DNA from: TMP-24 sp046348855
GTDB taxonomy: Bacteria; Pseudomonadota; Alphaproteobacteria; Rhodobacterales; Rhodobacteraceae
Assembly: GCA_046348855.1 (NCBI GenBank)
Contig: JAXMDK010000005.1
Location: 98,201-162,200, forward strand
Direction of reading: 5' to 3'
Length of the DNA stretch: 64,000 nucleotides
In this document: positions 17,105 through 24,642 of the stretch, in pieces
Layout: every line of letters starts with the position of its first letter
Position numbering within the stretch: the stretch's first letter is position 1
Notes under the pieces: model-generated
Told to the model about the DNA's origin: nothing
The model's database searches: none
The model's input: only the letters and a program-made list of their open reading frames with translations
Made by a program: the position numbers and the translations under genes

Positions 17105-17130
17105 CATCGGCCCTGCCGCGAGGGCCGATG
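17105..17130. terminator. Hairpin terminator after rpoH
   Basis: A perfect 10-bp stem, CATCGGCCCT at 17105-17114 and AGGGCCGATG at 17121-17130, with a six-base loop. It lies 34 nt beyond the rpoH stop. The adjoining GATTTTG tract is on the plus strand, so the element might terminate in either direction. Confidence 0.55.
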
Positions 17131-17164
17131 GATTTTGTTCGGAGGCCGCGCCGGCGGCCGACGC

Positions 17165-18061
17165 TCAGGCCGGGGCCAGCATGCCCTTTTCACGCGCCAG
17201 CTCGCGCATGCGCGCCTGCAGCTTTTCAAAGGCTCGGACCTCGATCTGGCGGATGCGTTCGCGGCTGACGTCATATTGCTCCGACAGTTCTTCCAGCGTC
17301 ACAGGCTCGTCCTGCAGGCGGCGCTGCATCAGGATGTGCTTTTCGCGGTCGTTCAGCGTGTCCATCGCGCTCAGCAGCATGGCGCGGCGGGCATCCAGTT
17401 CCTCGCTTTCGGCATAGGCGGCAGCCTGGTCGGCATCCTCGTCCTCCAGCCAGTCCTGCCATTGCGACGTCGATTCGCCGTCCGAACCGACCGAGGCGTT
17501 CAGCGAAGCGTCCGACCCCGCGAGCCGGCGGTTCATGTCGATGACCTCGTCCTCGGTCACGTTCAGGTCATGGGCGATCCGGGCGACGTTTTCCGGCCTG
17601 AGGTCGCCTTCCTCGAGCGCGCCGATCTTGGACTTGGCCTTCCTGAGGTTGAAGAACAGCTTCTTCTGGGCCGAGGTGGTGCCCAGCTTCACCAGCGACC
17701 ACGACCGCAGGATATATTCCTGGATCGAGGCGCGGATCCACCACATCGCATAGGTCGCAAGGCGGAAGCCGCGTTCGGGATCGAACCGCTTGACCGCCTG
17801 CATCAGGCCGACGTTGGCCTCGGACACGACTTCGGCCTGCGGCAGGCCATAGCCGCGATAGCCCATGGCGATCTTGGCCGCGAGCCGCAGGTGCGACGTG
17901 ACCATCTTGTGCGCGGCGCCGGCATCCTGGTGATCGACCCAACGCTTGGCCAGCATGTATTCTTCCTCGGGTTCCAGAAGCGGGAACTTGCGGATTTCCT
18001 GCAGATAGCGGTTCAGGCCCTGTTCGGGGCTGGGTGCGGGAAGGTTGGCATAGCTCGTCAT
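17165..18061 (-). CDS. rpoH: RNA polymerase heat-shock sigma factor RpoH
   Basis: A 298-residue sigma-32. Regions 1.2-2.4 run from LNRYLQEIRKFPLL to RLATYAMWWIRASIQEYILRSWSLV. The RpoH box is QKKLFFNLR at residues 132-140, which separates it from RpoD. Region 4.2 is LEELSEQYDVSRERIRQIEVRAFEKL. It directs transcription of heat-shock and, in this clade, singlet-oxygen stress genes. Rhodobacterales often carry two RpoH paralogues; which one this is cannot be told here. Confidence 0.95.
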   Translation of the reverse strand: MTSYANLPAPSPEQGLNRYLQEIRKFPLLEPEEEYMLAKRWVDHQDAGAAHKMVTSHLRLAAKIAMGYRGYGLPQAEVVSEANVGLMQAVKRFDPERGFRLATYAMWWIRASIQEYILRSWSLVKLGTTSAQKKLFFNLRKAKSKIGALEEGDLRPENVARIAHDLNVTEDEVIDMNRRLAGSDASLNASVGSDGESTSQWQDWLEDEDADQAAAYAESEELDARRAMLLSAMDTLNDREKHILMQRRLQDEPVTLEELSEQYDVSRERIRQIEVRAFEKLQARMRELAREKGMLAPA

Positions 18062-18273
18062 CGGTGACCCTTTCCTCGGCGGGGACAGGGCAATCTATGT
18101 GCGCCCTTGCCCCCTTGCAAGGCCCCGGCCGGTTCGTCCGGCGACGGGGCAACGGACCGTTGGCAGCAAAAGGTTAGCGCATGGTTGCAGCGGCGCAACC
18201 CGGCGCGGCGCCTATGTGTCAACCCGTCACGGCGATGTCACCGCCCGTGTGCCGCGGCCCACCGGCGGGCGCG

Positions 18274-19320
18274 TCAGGCCGGCGGACCGGCGCGCAACAG
18301 ATCGACAAGCCCGCGGAAATCCGCCGGCAGCGGGCTTTCGAACGACAGCTCCGCCCCGGTGACCGGGTGGACGAATCCGAGCGTGGCGGCATGAAGTGCC
18401 TGGCGCGGAAAGGCCGCCGCCGCGTCGGCCGCCGCCGCCCCCACCGCGCGGGGCGACAGCTTGCGCCGCCCGCCATAGGTCTGGTCGCCAATCAGCCCGT
18501 GGCCGGCATGAGCCATGTGCACCCGGATCTGGTGGGTGCGCCCGGTTTCCAGCCAGCATTCGATCAGGCTGGCGGCGGGGGGCATGCCGAAGGACTCGAG
18601 CACCCGCGCCCGCGTCACCGCATGGCGGCCGCCGTGGAACAGAACCGCCTGGCGCTGGCGGTCGGTCTTGTGGCGGGCGAGTTGCGTGGCGATGCGCAGG
18701 ATGCCGGCGCCCTCGAAGGTCAGGCCCTTGACGCCGCGCAAGCGGGGATCGGCGGCGTCGGGAAGGCCGTGGACCAGCGCCAGATAGCGGCGGTTGACCG
18801 TGTGCTTTTCGAACTGCGCGGCGAGTCCGTGATGCGCCCGGTCGGACTTGGCCACCACCAGAAGCCCGGTCGTGTCCTTGTCGATGCGGTGGACGATGCC
18901 GGGGCGCCGCTCGCCTCCCACCCCCGACAGCGTGTCGCCGCAATGGTGCAGAAGCGCGTTGACCAGCGTGCCGGAATGCGATCCCGGTGCCGGATGGACG
19001 ACCATCCCCGCCGGCTTGTCGATGACGATCAGGTCGTCGTCTTCCCAGACCACCGCCAGTTCGATAGCCTCGGGCGCGGTTTCCACCTCGGCCGCCGGGC
19101 CGACGGCGATGCGGTAGACCTCGCCCTCCGTCACCCGCGCCTTGGCGTCGGTCACCGGCTGGCCGTCGCGGCTGACCGCGCCTTCTGCCAGCAGCCGGGC
19201 CAGTCGCGACCGCGACAGGGCCGCTTCTTCTGGAACATCGCGCGCCAAGGCCTTATCAAGCCGGTCGGGCGGGTTCGCCCCGATTGTCACAGCGATGGAG
19301 GCGCGGACGATGTCCGACAT
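18274..19320 (-). CDS. RluA/RluD-family 23S rRNA pseudouridine synthase
   Basis: A 348-residue enzyme with an N-terminal S4 RNA-binding domain (residues 15-75) and the RluA catalytic core. The active-site motif is HRIDKDTTG with Asp147. LETGRTHQIRVHMAHAGHGLIGDQTYGG is the conserved motif III. RluD-type enzymes modify helix 69 of 23S rRNA; RluC-like specificity is possible. Its start (19320) overlaps head-to-head with the start of the divergent DUF6476 gene at 19310. Confidence 0.88.
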   Translation of the reverse strand: MSDIVRASIAVTIGANPPDRLDKALARDVPEEAALSRSRLARLLAEGAVSRDGQPVTDAKARVTEGEVYRIAVGPAAEVETAPEAIELAVVWEDDDLIVIDKPAGMVVHPAPGSHSGTLVNALLHHCGDTLSGVGGERRPGIVHRIDKDTTGLLVVAKSDRAHHGLAAQFEKHTVNRRYLALVHGLPDAADPRLRGVKGLTFEGAGILRIATQLARHKTDRQRQAVLFHGGRHAVTRARVLESFGMPPAASLIECWLETGRTHQIRVHMAHAGHGLIGDQTYGGRRKLSPRAVGAAAADAAAAFPRQALHAATLGFVHPVTGAELSFESPLPADFRGLVDLLRAGPPA

Positions 19321-19639
19321 GAAGGATGCTCCGGCTTCGGACGCCCGGTTGCCGCCCGATCTGGTGTTTCTGAAACGGCTGGTGACGGTGCTGACCGTGA
19401 CCATGATCCTCGGCCTCATAATCGTGATCGGGCTGCTTGTCACCCGGCTGGGCGGGCTCAGGACCGGGCCCGAGGCACTGTTGCCGGCGCATCTGAGCCT
19501 GCCGGACGGGGCGAAGGCGCAGGCGGTGACGCTGGGCAAGGGCTGGGTGGCGGTGGTGACCGACCACGACGAGATCGTGATCCTCGACGCCGCGACCGGC
19601 GCGGTGCGCCAGCGCGTGACGCTGAGCTCCGGCGGCTGA
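19310..19639 (+). CDS. DUF6476-type single-span membrane protein
   Basis: A 109-residue protein with LPPDLVFLKRLVTVLTVTMILGLIIVIGLLVTRL as its single transmembrane helix (about residues 18-45) and a periplasmic C-terminal beta-rich domain (AQAVTLGKGWVAVVTDHDEIVILDAATG). It matches the DUF6476 type restricted to Rhodobacterales; its function is unknown. The GGAGG site at 19297-19301 selects the ATG at 19310. It is divergent from the RluD-type gene with an 11-nt start overlap and precedes tRNA-Arg. Confidence 0.75.
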   Translation: MSDMKDAPASDARLPPDLVFLKRLVTVLTVTMILGLIIVIGLLVTRLGGLRTGPEALLPAHLSLPDGAKAQAVTLGKGWVAVVTDHDEIVILDAATGAVRQRVTLSSGG

Positions 19640-19722
19640 GGCCCGGCAACGCCGGACCCCGGAGGTTTGCCCGACGTTTGCCCCTTGCAATGCCCGCCCC
19701 GCCCCGCTAAATGCCCCCCAAC

Positions 19723-19799
19723 GGACCCGTAGCTCAGCTGGATAGAGCATCAGACTACGAATCTGAGGGTCGGGCGTTCGAATCGCTCCGGGTCCGCCA
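19723..19799 (+). tRNA. tRNA-Arg (ACG)
   Basis: A 77-nt tRNA with encoded CCA. The acceptor stem GGACCCG pairs with CGGGTCC, the D arm contains GCTCAGCTGGATAGAGC, and the anticodon arm TCAGA-CTACGAA-TCTGA gives anticodon ACG. The T arm GGGCG-TTCGAAT-CGCTC has one G-U pair. A34 is expected to be edited to inosine by TadA. Single gene after the DUF6476 gene. Confidence 0.96.
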
Positions 19800-19965
19800 T
19801 TCCCCAGACATCAAGCAGCGCACGGCCGATTGGCCGGTGTGATGCCGTGCGCGGCTGCTGGAGTCCTCCTGCACATTCCGGGCCGCACGGTCTGAGACAG
19901 ATCACTATGACAACGCCCACGCACGTGGCGGCCACTTGGCACAAGTCACTGATTTCCTGAGAGAA

Positions 19966-20042
19966 TGGTACCGCCTCCCCGGCTCGAACGGGGGACCCCC
20001 AGATCCACAATCTGGTGCTCTAACCAACTGAGCTAAGGCGGC
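19966..20042 (-). tRNA. tRNA-His (GTG), lacking encoded G-1 and with A73
   Basis: A 77-nt tRNA read on the minus strand. The acceptor GCCGCCT pairs with AGGCGGT through a G1-U72 wobble, followed by A73 and CCA. The anticodon loop TTGTGGA gives GTG. Position -1 is T, not G, and position 73 is A, not C, so the usual G-1:C73 histidine identity pair is absent. This matches the derived tRNA-His known from a clade of alphaproteobacteria. It faces tRNA-Arg tail to tail. Confidence 0.93.
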
Positions 20043-20217
20043 ACTGACGGGGCATTTACCCCCTGCCCCCCGCGATTGCAAGAGGATGATCCCGGCCCGC
20101 GACGATTCGGGGACAGCGGCAGGCGCGCGGATCGGGGCGCCACCTTGCCAGCCGCGCGGTTCCGCGCTAGCGACAGGGGGCCGGCGCGAGCACCGGCCTC
20201 AGTCAGCGAGATTCCGC

Positions 20218-20433
20218 ATGGGTATCGACAAGCAAAGCGACATTGCCGCCAACATCCAGATCGGTCCGACCAACCTGGGGATGGTGCGCATCTACATCGA
20301 AGGCGAAGGCATCGACCTGCCGCTCGACTTCGAGCCGGACGAGGCCGAGGAGATCGCCGAGGAACTGATGGCCGCGGCCGATGCGGCGCGGGCGGCAGCC
20401 AAGGGCGGCAAGGGCAAGCCTAAGGCGCGCTGA
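20218..20433 (+). CDS. DUF6324-type small protein
   Basis: A 71-residue acidic protein, MGIDKQSDIAANIQIGPTNLG followed by MVRIYIEGEGIDLPLDFEPDEAEEIAEELMAAADAARAA and a basic tail. It resembles the short DUF6324 family of Rhodobacterales; function is unknown. Its 3' end overlaps the 3' end of the convergent mmcB gene by 14 nt (20420-20433). Confidence 0.7.
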   Translation: MGIDKQSDIAANIQIGPTNLGMVRIYIEGEGIDLPLDFEPDEAEEIAEELMAAADAARAAAKGGKGKPKAR

Positions 20434-20875
20434 AGCCGTCGGGCGTCACGCCGGGGTCGCGCGCGGCCTGAAGCCTGAGCGCCGCATGGCGGGCGAAGCG
20501 GGTCAGCATCGCCTTGCGCCGGGCGCCGGCCAGGGGCGACTCGGGGCCCATGCGCAGGATTTCGGCATCATAGCCGTCGGCCAGGATCAGGCCGGTCTCG
20601 GCGGGCAACAGTTCGGCGGGAAAGTCGGCGTCCACCGCCCAGAAAAAGCGGTCGGCCCATTCCAGGTAGTTCTGCCACTTGCGGTCGGCCGCATAGTCGG
20701 CGCGGCCGGACTTGCATTCGATGATCCAGATTTCGCCCTTCGGTCCCAGCGCCATCACGTCGACGCGCAGGCCCGGCGCGGGCACCAGCTCCTCGACCGT
20801 GGCAAAGCCGTGGGTCAGCAGGTGGCGGCAGACGCCGCGCGCAAGGATCCGGCCGGGCGGAAGATCAAGTTGCAT
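20420..20875 (-). CDS. mmcB: MmcB family DNA repair protein
   Basis: A 151-residue PD-(D/E)XK nuclease-like protein. The pattern LRVDVMALGPKGEIWIIECKSGRADYAADRKWQNYLEWADRFFWAVD holds the Asp, Glu-x-Lys core. MmcB was linked to the mitomycin C repair response in Caulobacter. The start is uncertain: I use 20875 (MQLDLPPGR), consistent with the short N terminus of homologues, but 20905 is possible. It overlaps the DUF6324-type gene tail to tail. Confidence 0.8.
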   Translation of the reverse strand: MQLDLPPGRILARGVCRHLLTHGFATVEELVPAPGLRVDVMALGPKGEIWIIECKSGRADYAADRKWQNYLEWADRFFWAVDADFPAELLPAETGLILADGYDAEILRMGPESPLAGARRKAMLTRFARHAALRLQAARDPGVTPDGFSAP

Positions 20876-21077
20876 GGCCAACTTATGAACGAAAGGTGAA
20901 CGCATGGCAAGATGGCCGTGAACGCCGGACTTGCACCCTGCGCGGCGCGGGCCTATTTTCGGAACCGGCGGGTCTGCTCTTGTCGTGTCGGACACTTTTC
21001 CAGTGGCCGATAAGCATTTCCGAGGGAGCTGGCTCTGCCAGGGTTCCGGCCCTGGTATCTGGCGCCCACCTGATACG

Positions 21078-21425
21078 TCAGGCTCTCGGGAAATTCACGT
21101 CCGCACGCTTGCTGCGGTCCCCGCCACCTTCGGCCACCGCCGGCGCCAACAGGGCGCCGGATACGGGTGCGGGCAGGTTGCCGCGCGGGCCGCCGCCGTC
21201 TTCGCGTTCGGCCATGCCCATGACGGCGATCGCAAACTGGACCCCGGAAAAGACGATGGCGTTGGCCACGACCAGCATCCCGGCCGCCAGCATCCCGCCC
21301 TTGGTGGCACTTACCAGATGCCAGAGGTTGCCGACGTTCAGCGCCAGCAGCAGGCCGGTGAAGACCAGGGCCAGCGCGAAGCCGATGACGACATGGCGGA
21401 TATACAGGCGGACAAGCTGCGGCAT
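21078..21425 (-). CDS. Small conserved membrane protein
   Basis: A 115-residue protein with two transmembrane helices, YIRHVVIGFALALVFTGLLLALNV and GGMLAAGMLVVANAIVFSGVQFAIAVMG, with the positive start MPQLVRLYIRH in the cytoplasm and a Gly/Pro/Ala-rich tail. A GGAG motif precedes the ATG at 21425, which favours it over the upstream start. I do not recognise a function. Similar proteins seem typical of Rhodobacterales. Confidence 0.65.
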   Translation of the reverse strand: MPQLVRLYIRHVVIGFALALVFTGLLLALNVGNLWHLVSATKGGMLAAGMLVVANAIVFSGVQFAIAVMGMAEREDGGGPRGNLPAPVSGALLAPAVAEGGGDRSKRADVNFPRA

Positions 21426-21535
21426 CGGATCATCACTCCGGGGCGCCGGGCGGCTGACGCCCGGCCAGGGACAAGCCATCCTACCGCCGCCGGCGCCGAA
21501 GGGAAAGGTGGCGAATGCCCCGGCCCTCCCCCGGC

Positions 21536-22000
21536 TCAGCTGGATTCGGTTTCCAGATGCAGCTTCATGTCCAGCAGCACCTTCTGGATGGCCAGCGTTT
21601 CGGCCAGCAGCCGCTTGGCTTCGTTGATGGTGATCTTGCCGTCCTCGATCGAGGCATTGTATTCGCCCATCAGCATGGCGAAGCGCTGGCTGAGCGCCAC
21701 CACGTCGGAATTGACCCCGCCCGCGCCGCTGTTGCGCCGTTCCTGATCGTAGCTGAGCGTGATGCCGCGCAGGTCGGCCAGCGCCGAGGTCACATGCGGA
21801 AAGCGCGAGGCGGCTTCCAGCGCCGCCACCACGTCGATGGGCATGAACCGGTCGGCATGTTCGGGATCGTCGGAATAGTAGCGCCCGAGCGTCGCCTTCG
21901 ACTTGCCCGACAGTGCCGACGCCGCCTCGATCCCGACCTCCTTGACCAAGGCCTCGCTGTGCCGCTTCAAATAGTTGCCCGCCGTCTTGACCACTTGCAT
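21536..22000 (-). CDS. Hypothetical protein with probable N-terminal HTH
   Basis: A 154-residue protein. The N-terminal part (MQVVKTAGNYLKRHSEALVKEVGIEAASALSGKSKATLGRYYSDD) has the spacing of a helix-turn-helix seen in phage CII-like regulators. The C-terminal half is helical and acidic (SIEDGKITINEAKRLLAETLAIQKVLLDMKLHLE) and may oligomerise. GGAGAAAC precedes the ATG at 22000. DNA binding is a guess from the pattern; no function is known. Confidence 0.6.
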   Translation of the reverse strand: MQVVKTAGNYLKRHSEALVKEVGIEAASALSGKSKATLGRYYSDDPEHADRFMPIDVVAALEAASRFPHVTSALADLRGITLSYDQERRNSGAGGVNSDVVALSQRFAMLMGEYNASIEDGKITINEAKRLLAETLAIQKVLLDMKLHLETESS

Positions 22001-22223
22001 GTTTCTCCGCTCACCCGCCGCCACCCGGCGGGGAAACCCCTTCCGCTTTTCCCATTAATTGCCTTGCAAGCGTTTGTCATATGGAAAGCGTTCCGTGTAT
22101 TTGGAACCGTACCAGTGGCCGGCGCCGGTTCGGGTGCAATTGTGTCAAGACGTCACGGCCAGGGCTGGGACAGCCTGCACTGGCACCGGGCGTCGTTGGG
22201 GTAGACTGTTGTGCACATTCCTG

Positions 22224-22258
22224 ACCCCGTCGCGCCGTCCGGGAGGGTGCGGCGGGGT
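22224..22258. terminator. Imperfect GC-rich hairpin
   Basis: ACCCCG at 22224-22229 pairs with CGGGGT at 22253-22258 around further weak pairing. It lies 25 nt beyond the stop of the tRNA-binding protein gene and could end that minus-strand transcript. No T run follows on that strand. Confidence 0.3.
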
Positions 22259-22282
22259 TCTTTGCCAAAAGGCGCGGCGGCG

Positions 22283-22618
22283 TCAGAACAGCCGCCCGCC
22301 GATGGGCACCTCGTGGCCGGGGCCGATCAGCACCACCTCGCCATCGGCGTCGGGCACGCCCAGCGTCAGCACCTCGGACCGCAGCGGGCCGATCTGGCGC
22401 GGCGGGAAGTTGACCACCGCCAGAACCTGCCGGCCCACCAGTTCCCCGGGTTCGTAGTGCCGGGTGATCTGGGCCGAGGATTTCTTCTCGCCCAGTTCCG
22501 GGCCGAAGTCGATCCACAGCTTCAGCGCCGGCTTGCGCGCCTCGGGGAAGGGTTCGGCGCGGGTGATGCGGCCGACACGGATGTCGACCTTCAGGAAATC
22601 GTCGAAGGAGATTGTCAT
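22283..22618 (-). CDS. CsaA-like tRNA-binding (EMAP/OB-fold) protein
   Basis: A 111-residue stand-alone tRNA-binding domain: FLKVDIRVGRITRAEPFPEARKPALKLWIDFGPELGEKKSSAQITRHY then VNFPPRQIGPLRSEVLTLGVPD. This matches bacterial CsaA (tRNA-binding, chaperone-like). Its start overlaps the proC stop by four bases (ATGA), indicating one operon. Confidence 0.88.
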   Translation of the reverse strand: MTISFDDFLKVDIRVGRITRAEPFPEARKPALKLWIDFGPELGEKKSSAQITRHYEPGELVGRQVLAVVNFPPRQIGPLRSEVLTLGVPDADGEVVLIGPGHEVPIGGRLF

Positions 22619-23427
22619 TTCCCCAGTTCCCGCCCGCGTTCGGCGGCGGCGTGAACCGCGGCGCGCAAGAGCGCCGGAAAGCCCCGTGTCTCGTCCATCA
22701 GCACCTTCAGCGCCGCCGCGGTGGTGCCGCCGGGCGAGGTGACGTTGACGCGCAACTGGTCGGGCCCTTCGTCCGAGGCTTCGGCCAAAGCCCCGGCCCC
22801 GGCGACCGTCGCCTTGGCCAGCCGCATCGCCAGGTCGGGCGGCAGGCCCTCGGCCGCGCCGGCGGCGGCCAGCGTCTCGATCAGGTGGAAGACGTAGGCC
22901 GGGCCGGAGCCGGATACTGCCGTGACCGCGTCCATCTGGTGTTCGCCGTCGAGCCGCACCACCTGCCCCACCGCCGACAGCAGTTCCTCGGCCAGGTCGA
23001 GATCGGCCGGCGTGGCATGGCTGTTGGCGCAGATCGCGGTGATGCCGCGGCCGATCGCGGCCGGAGTGTTGGGCATGGCCCGCACCAAGTGCGTCGCCGC
23101 GCCCAGGACCGATTCGTAGGTGGCGATGGTGGTGCCCGCCGCCACGGTGACGAACAGGGTCGTCCCCCCGCCCAGTGCCGCCAGTTGCGGCAGGGCCGCG
23201 CCCATCATCTGCGGCTTGACCGCGATCAGCACCACCGCCGGCCGCGCCGGCAGCCCGTCGTTGACATGGACGCCCTGCGCCAGAAGCCAAGGCGAGGGGT
23301 TGGGGTCGATGACCCACACCGCGCCGGGCGCGAGGCCGCGTTTCAGCCAGCCCTGCAGCATGGCCGACCCCATCTTGCCGCAACCCAGCAGCACAAGCCC
23401 GCGCCTGGCGATATCGTTCATCGGCAT
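22615..23427 (-). CDS. proC: Pyrroline-5-carboxylate reductase
   Basis: A 270-residue enzyme catalysing the last step of proline synthesis. The Rossmann motif is VLLGCGKMGSAMLQGWL, followed by VIDPNPSP, VLIAVKPQMM and the C-terminal substrate block VSGSGPAYVFHLIETLAAAGAAEGLPPDLAMRLA and VTSPGGTTAAAL. I chose the ATG at 23427 because a GGAGGGA site lies just upstream; the ATG six nt later is possible. Upstream of the CsaA-like gene. Confidence 0.93.
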   Translation of the reverse strand: MPMNDIARRGLVLLGCGKMGSAMLQGWLKRGLAPGAVWVIDPNPSPWLLAQGVHVNDGLPARPAVVLIAVKPQMMGAALPQLAALGGGTTLFVTVAAGTTIATYESVLGAATHLVRAMPNTPAAIGRGITAICANSHATPADLDLAEELLSAVGQVVRLDGEHQMDAVTAVSGSGPAYVFHLIETLAAAGAAEGLPPDLAMRLAKATVAGAGALAEASDEGPDQLRVNVTSPGGTTAAALKVLMDETRGFPALLRAAVHAAAERGRELGK

Positions 23428-23479
23428 TTGTCCCTCCGTTTGCGCCGACTTTAGCGGCCTGCGCGGCGAGGGAAAGGGG

Positions 23480-23983
23480 TCAGGCGCGGCCGTAAGCCTC
23501 GGCCAGCGCCACGCCCAGCGCCTTTTCAGGGCCATCCTCGCCCCAGGCAACCATCTGGAAGGCCGGATAAAAGCGTTCCGAGGCGGTGACCGCCTGGGTG
23601 ATCATCCGGTCGATCTGTTCGGGCGTGGCGATCTGGCCGCCGGCCAATACCAGCCCATAGCGCCAGACCATCATCTTCTGTTCGGCCCACCAGGTAAAGG
23701 CGCCGGCCCAGACCATGTCGTTGGCGCGGTTGATGAGGTCATGCACCGCCGCCAGCTTTTCGGCCGGCGGGTCATATTCGAAGGTCGAGATCAGCCGCAG
23801 CGTCTCGTCATGGGCCGACCAGGCAAGGGTGAGCGAATAGGTCCGCCACTGGCCCTCGACGGCCATGGCGATCTGGTCGTCGGTCACCCGGTCGAAATCC
23901 CAATCATGGTTTTCGGCCAGCGTCTCGACGATGTCGATGGGATGGATGTCCCCAGAGGTGAGGAAGTCTTCGGAAACTGACAT
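23480..23983 (-). CDS. YbjN domain protein
   Basis: A 167-residue protein with the YbjN fold pattern: IHPIDIVETLAENHDWDFDRVTDDQIAMAVEGQWRTYSLTLAW, LRLISTFEYDPPAEKLAAVHDLINRANDMVWAGAFTWWAEQKMMVWRYGL. The family resembles type III secretion chaperones in fold; in alphaproteobacteria the role is unknown. It is the last chromosomal gene before the prophage-like region. Confidence 0.85.
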   Translation of the reverse strand: MSVSEDFLTSGDIHPIDIVETLAENHDWDFDRVTDDQIAMAVEGQWRTYSLTLAWSAHDETLRLISTFEYDPPAEKLAAVHDLINRANDMVWAGAFTWWAEQKMMVWRYGLVLAGGQIATPEQIDRMITQAVTASERFYPAFQMVAWGEDGPEKALGVALAEAYGRA

Positions 23984-24283
23984 GCCCTGCCTCGATTCTT
24001 ATAGGCCCGTCGGGATTGTGCCCCAAGGGCTTGGTGTATCCACAAGGGCCGGAGGTTAGACCCCCTGCCCTTACAAGATATGGTGGGCATATGGGCGGAC
24101 CCTGTAAAGAACTATTTTTATGAATGTTTCGTGGCAGGCGGGTTGACTGTAGCCTGACAGCAAATTTTGCAGTGTTTGACAGAGATATCTGCAGCAGCGT
24201 GATTTTCAAAAACGGGGGTTTCGGCGGGGCTTTCAGGGTTCTTTAACGGCCCCTTAAATGGCCCCGCCGCCTAGCGCAAGCCG
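23984..24283. other. AT-richer gap at the prophage-remnant edge
   Basis: No gene is supported here. From about 24080 to 24250 the base composition is clearly more AT-rich than in the surrounding genes, with runs such as CTATTTTTATG and CAAATTTTGC. A weak stem GGCGGGGC (24223-24230) with GCCCCGCC (24261-24268) sits just past the stop of the SNase gene. The stretch probably contains the left boundary of the phage-derived segment, but no terminal repeat was identified. Confidence 0.4.
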
Positions 24284-24622
24284 TCAGCGGGCAAGCCCCT
24301 TCGCCAAGATCAGATCGTTTACGCAGCGACCGTCGCCCAGGTGCAGGCGGCCGAGGAGACGGCCGTACTTCTCCTGCCGGTCGAGGATCGACTCGAGGAG
24401 GATTTCGGTCCCGATTGGGCAGGTCTCGCGCAGGAAGTCGCGGGAGGCGAGACCGGCCTCCCGGTCGGCCCCGTGCAGCTCGGGGGCGTTAAGCCCATAG
24501 AGGCGCACGCTGCGGCCGAGCATCCACTGGCGGAAGCCGAGATCGATATCGAGCGTCACCGTGTCGCCGTCATAGACCGCGCGCAAGATCGCCCGGTAGA
24601 AGTAGAGGTTCTGCGTGTTCAT
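24284..24622 (-). CDS. Staphylococcal-nuclease-like (thermonuclease) protein
   Basis: A 112-residue SNase domain without signal peptide. The blocks AVYDGDTVTLDIDLG (metal-binding Asp), VRLYGLNAPELHG (catalytic Arg) and KYGRLLGRLHL (second Arg) match the SNase active site. It may be a complete minimal domain or slightly shortened at the C terminus. It lies at the outer end of the tail module, beside Dam, a usual place for phage accessory genes. Confidence 0.8.
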   Translation of the reverse strand: MNTQNLYFYRAILRAVYDGDTVTLDIDLGFRQWMLGRSVRLYGLNAPELHGADREAGLASRDFLRETCPIGTEILLESILDRQEKYGRLLGRLHLGDGRCVNDLILAKGLAR

Positions 24623-24642
24623 CGTCCGGCTCCCTTGCCTGG

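Noticed and set aside
24030..24090. tRNA-like 3' segment as a possible attachment site
   Set aside because: A GGGGG-TCTAAC-CTCC stretch read on the minus strand resembles a T arm, but no acceptor stem, anticodon arm or correct T-loop sequence can be formed.
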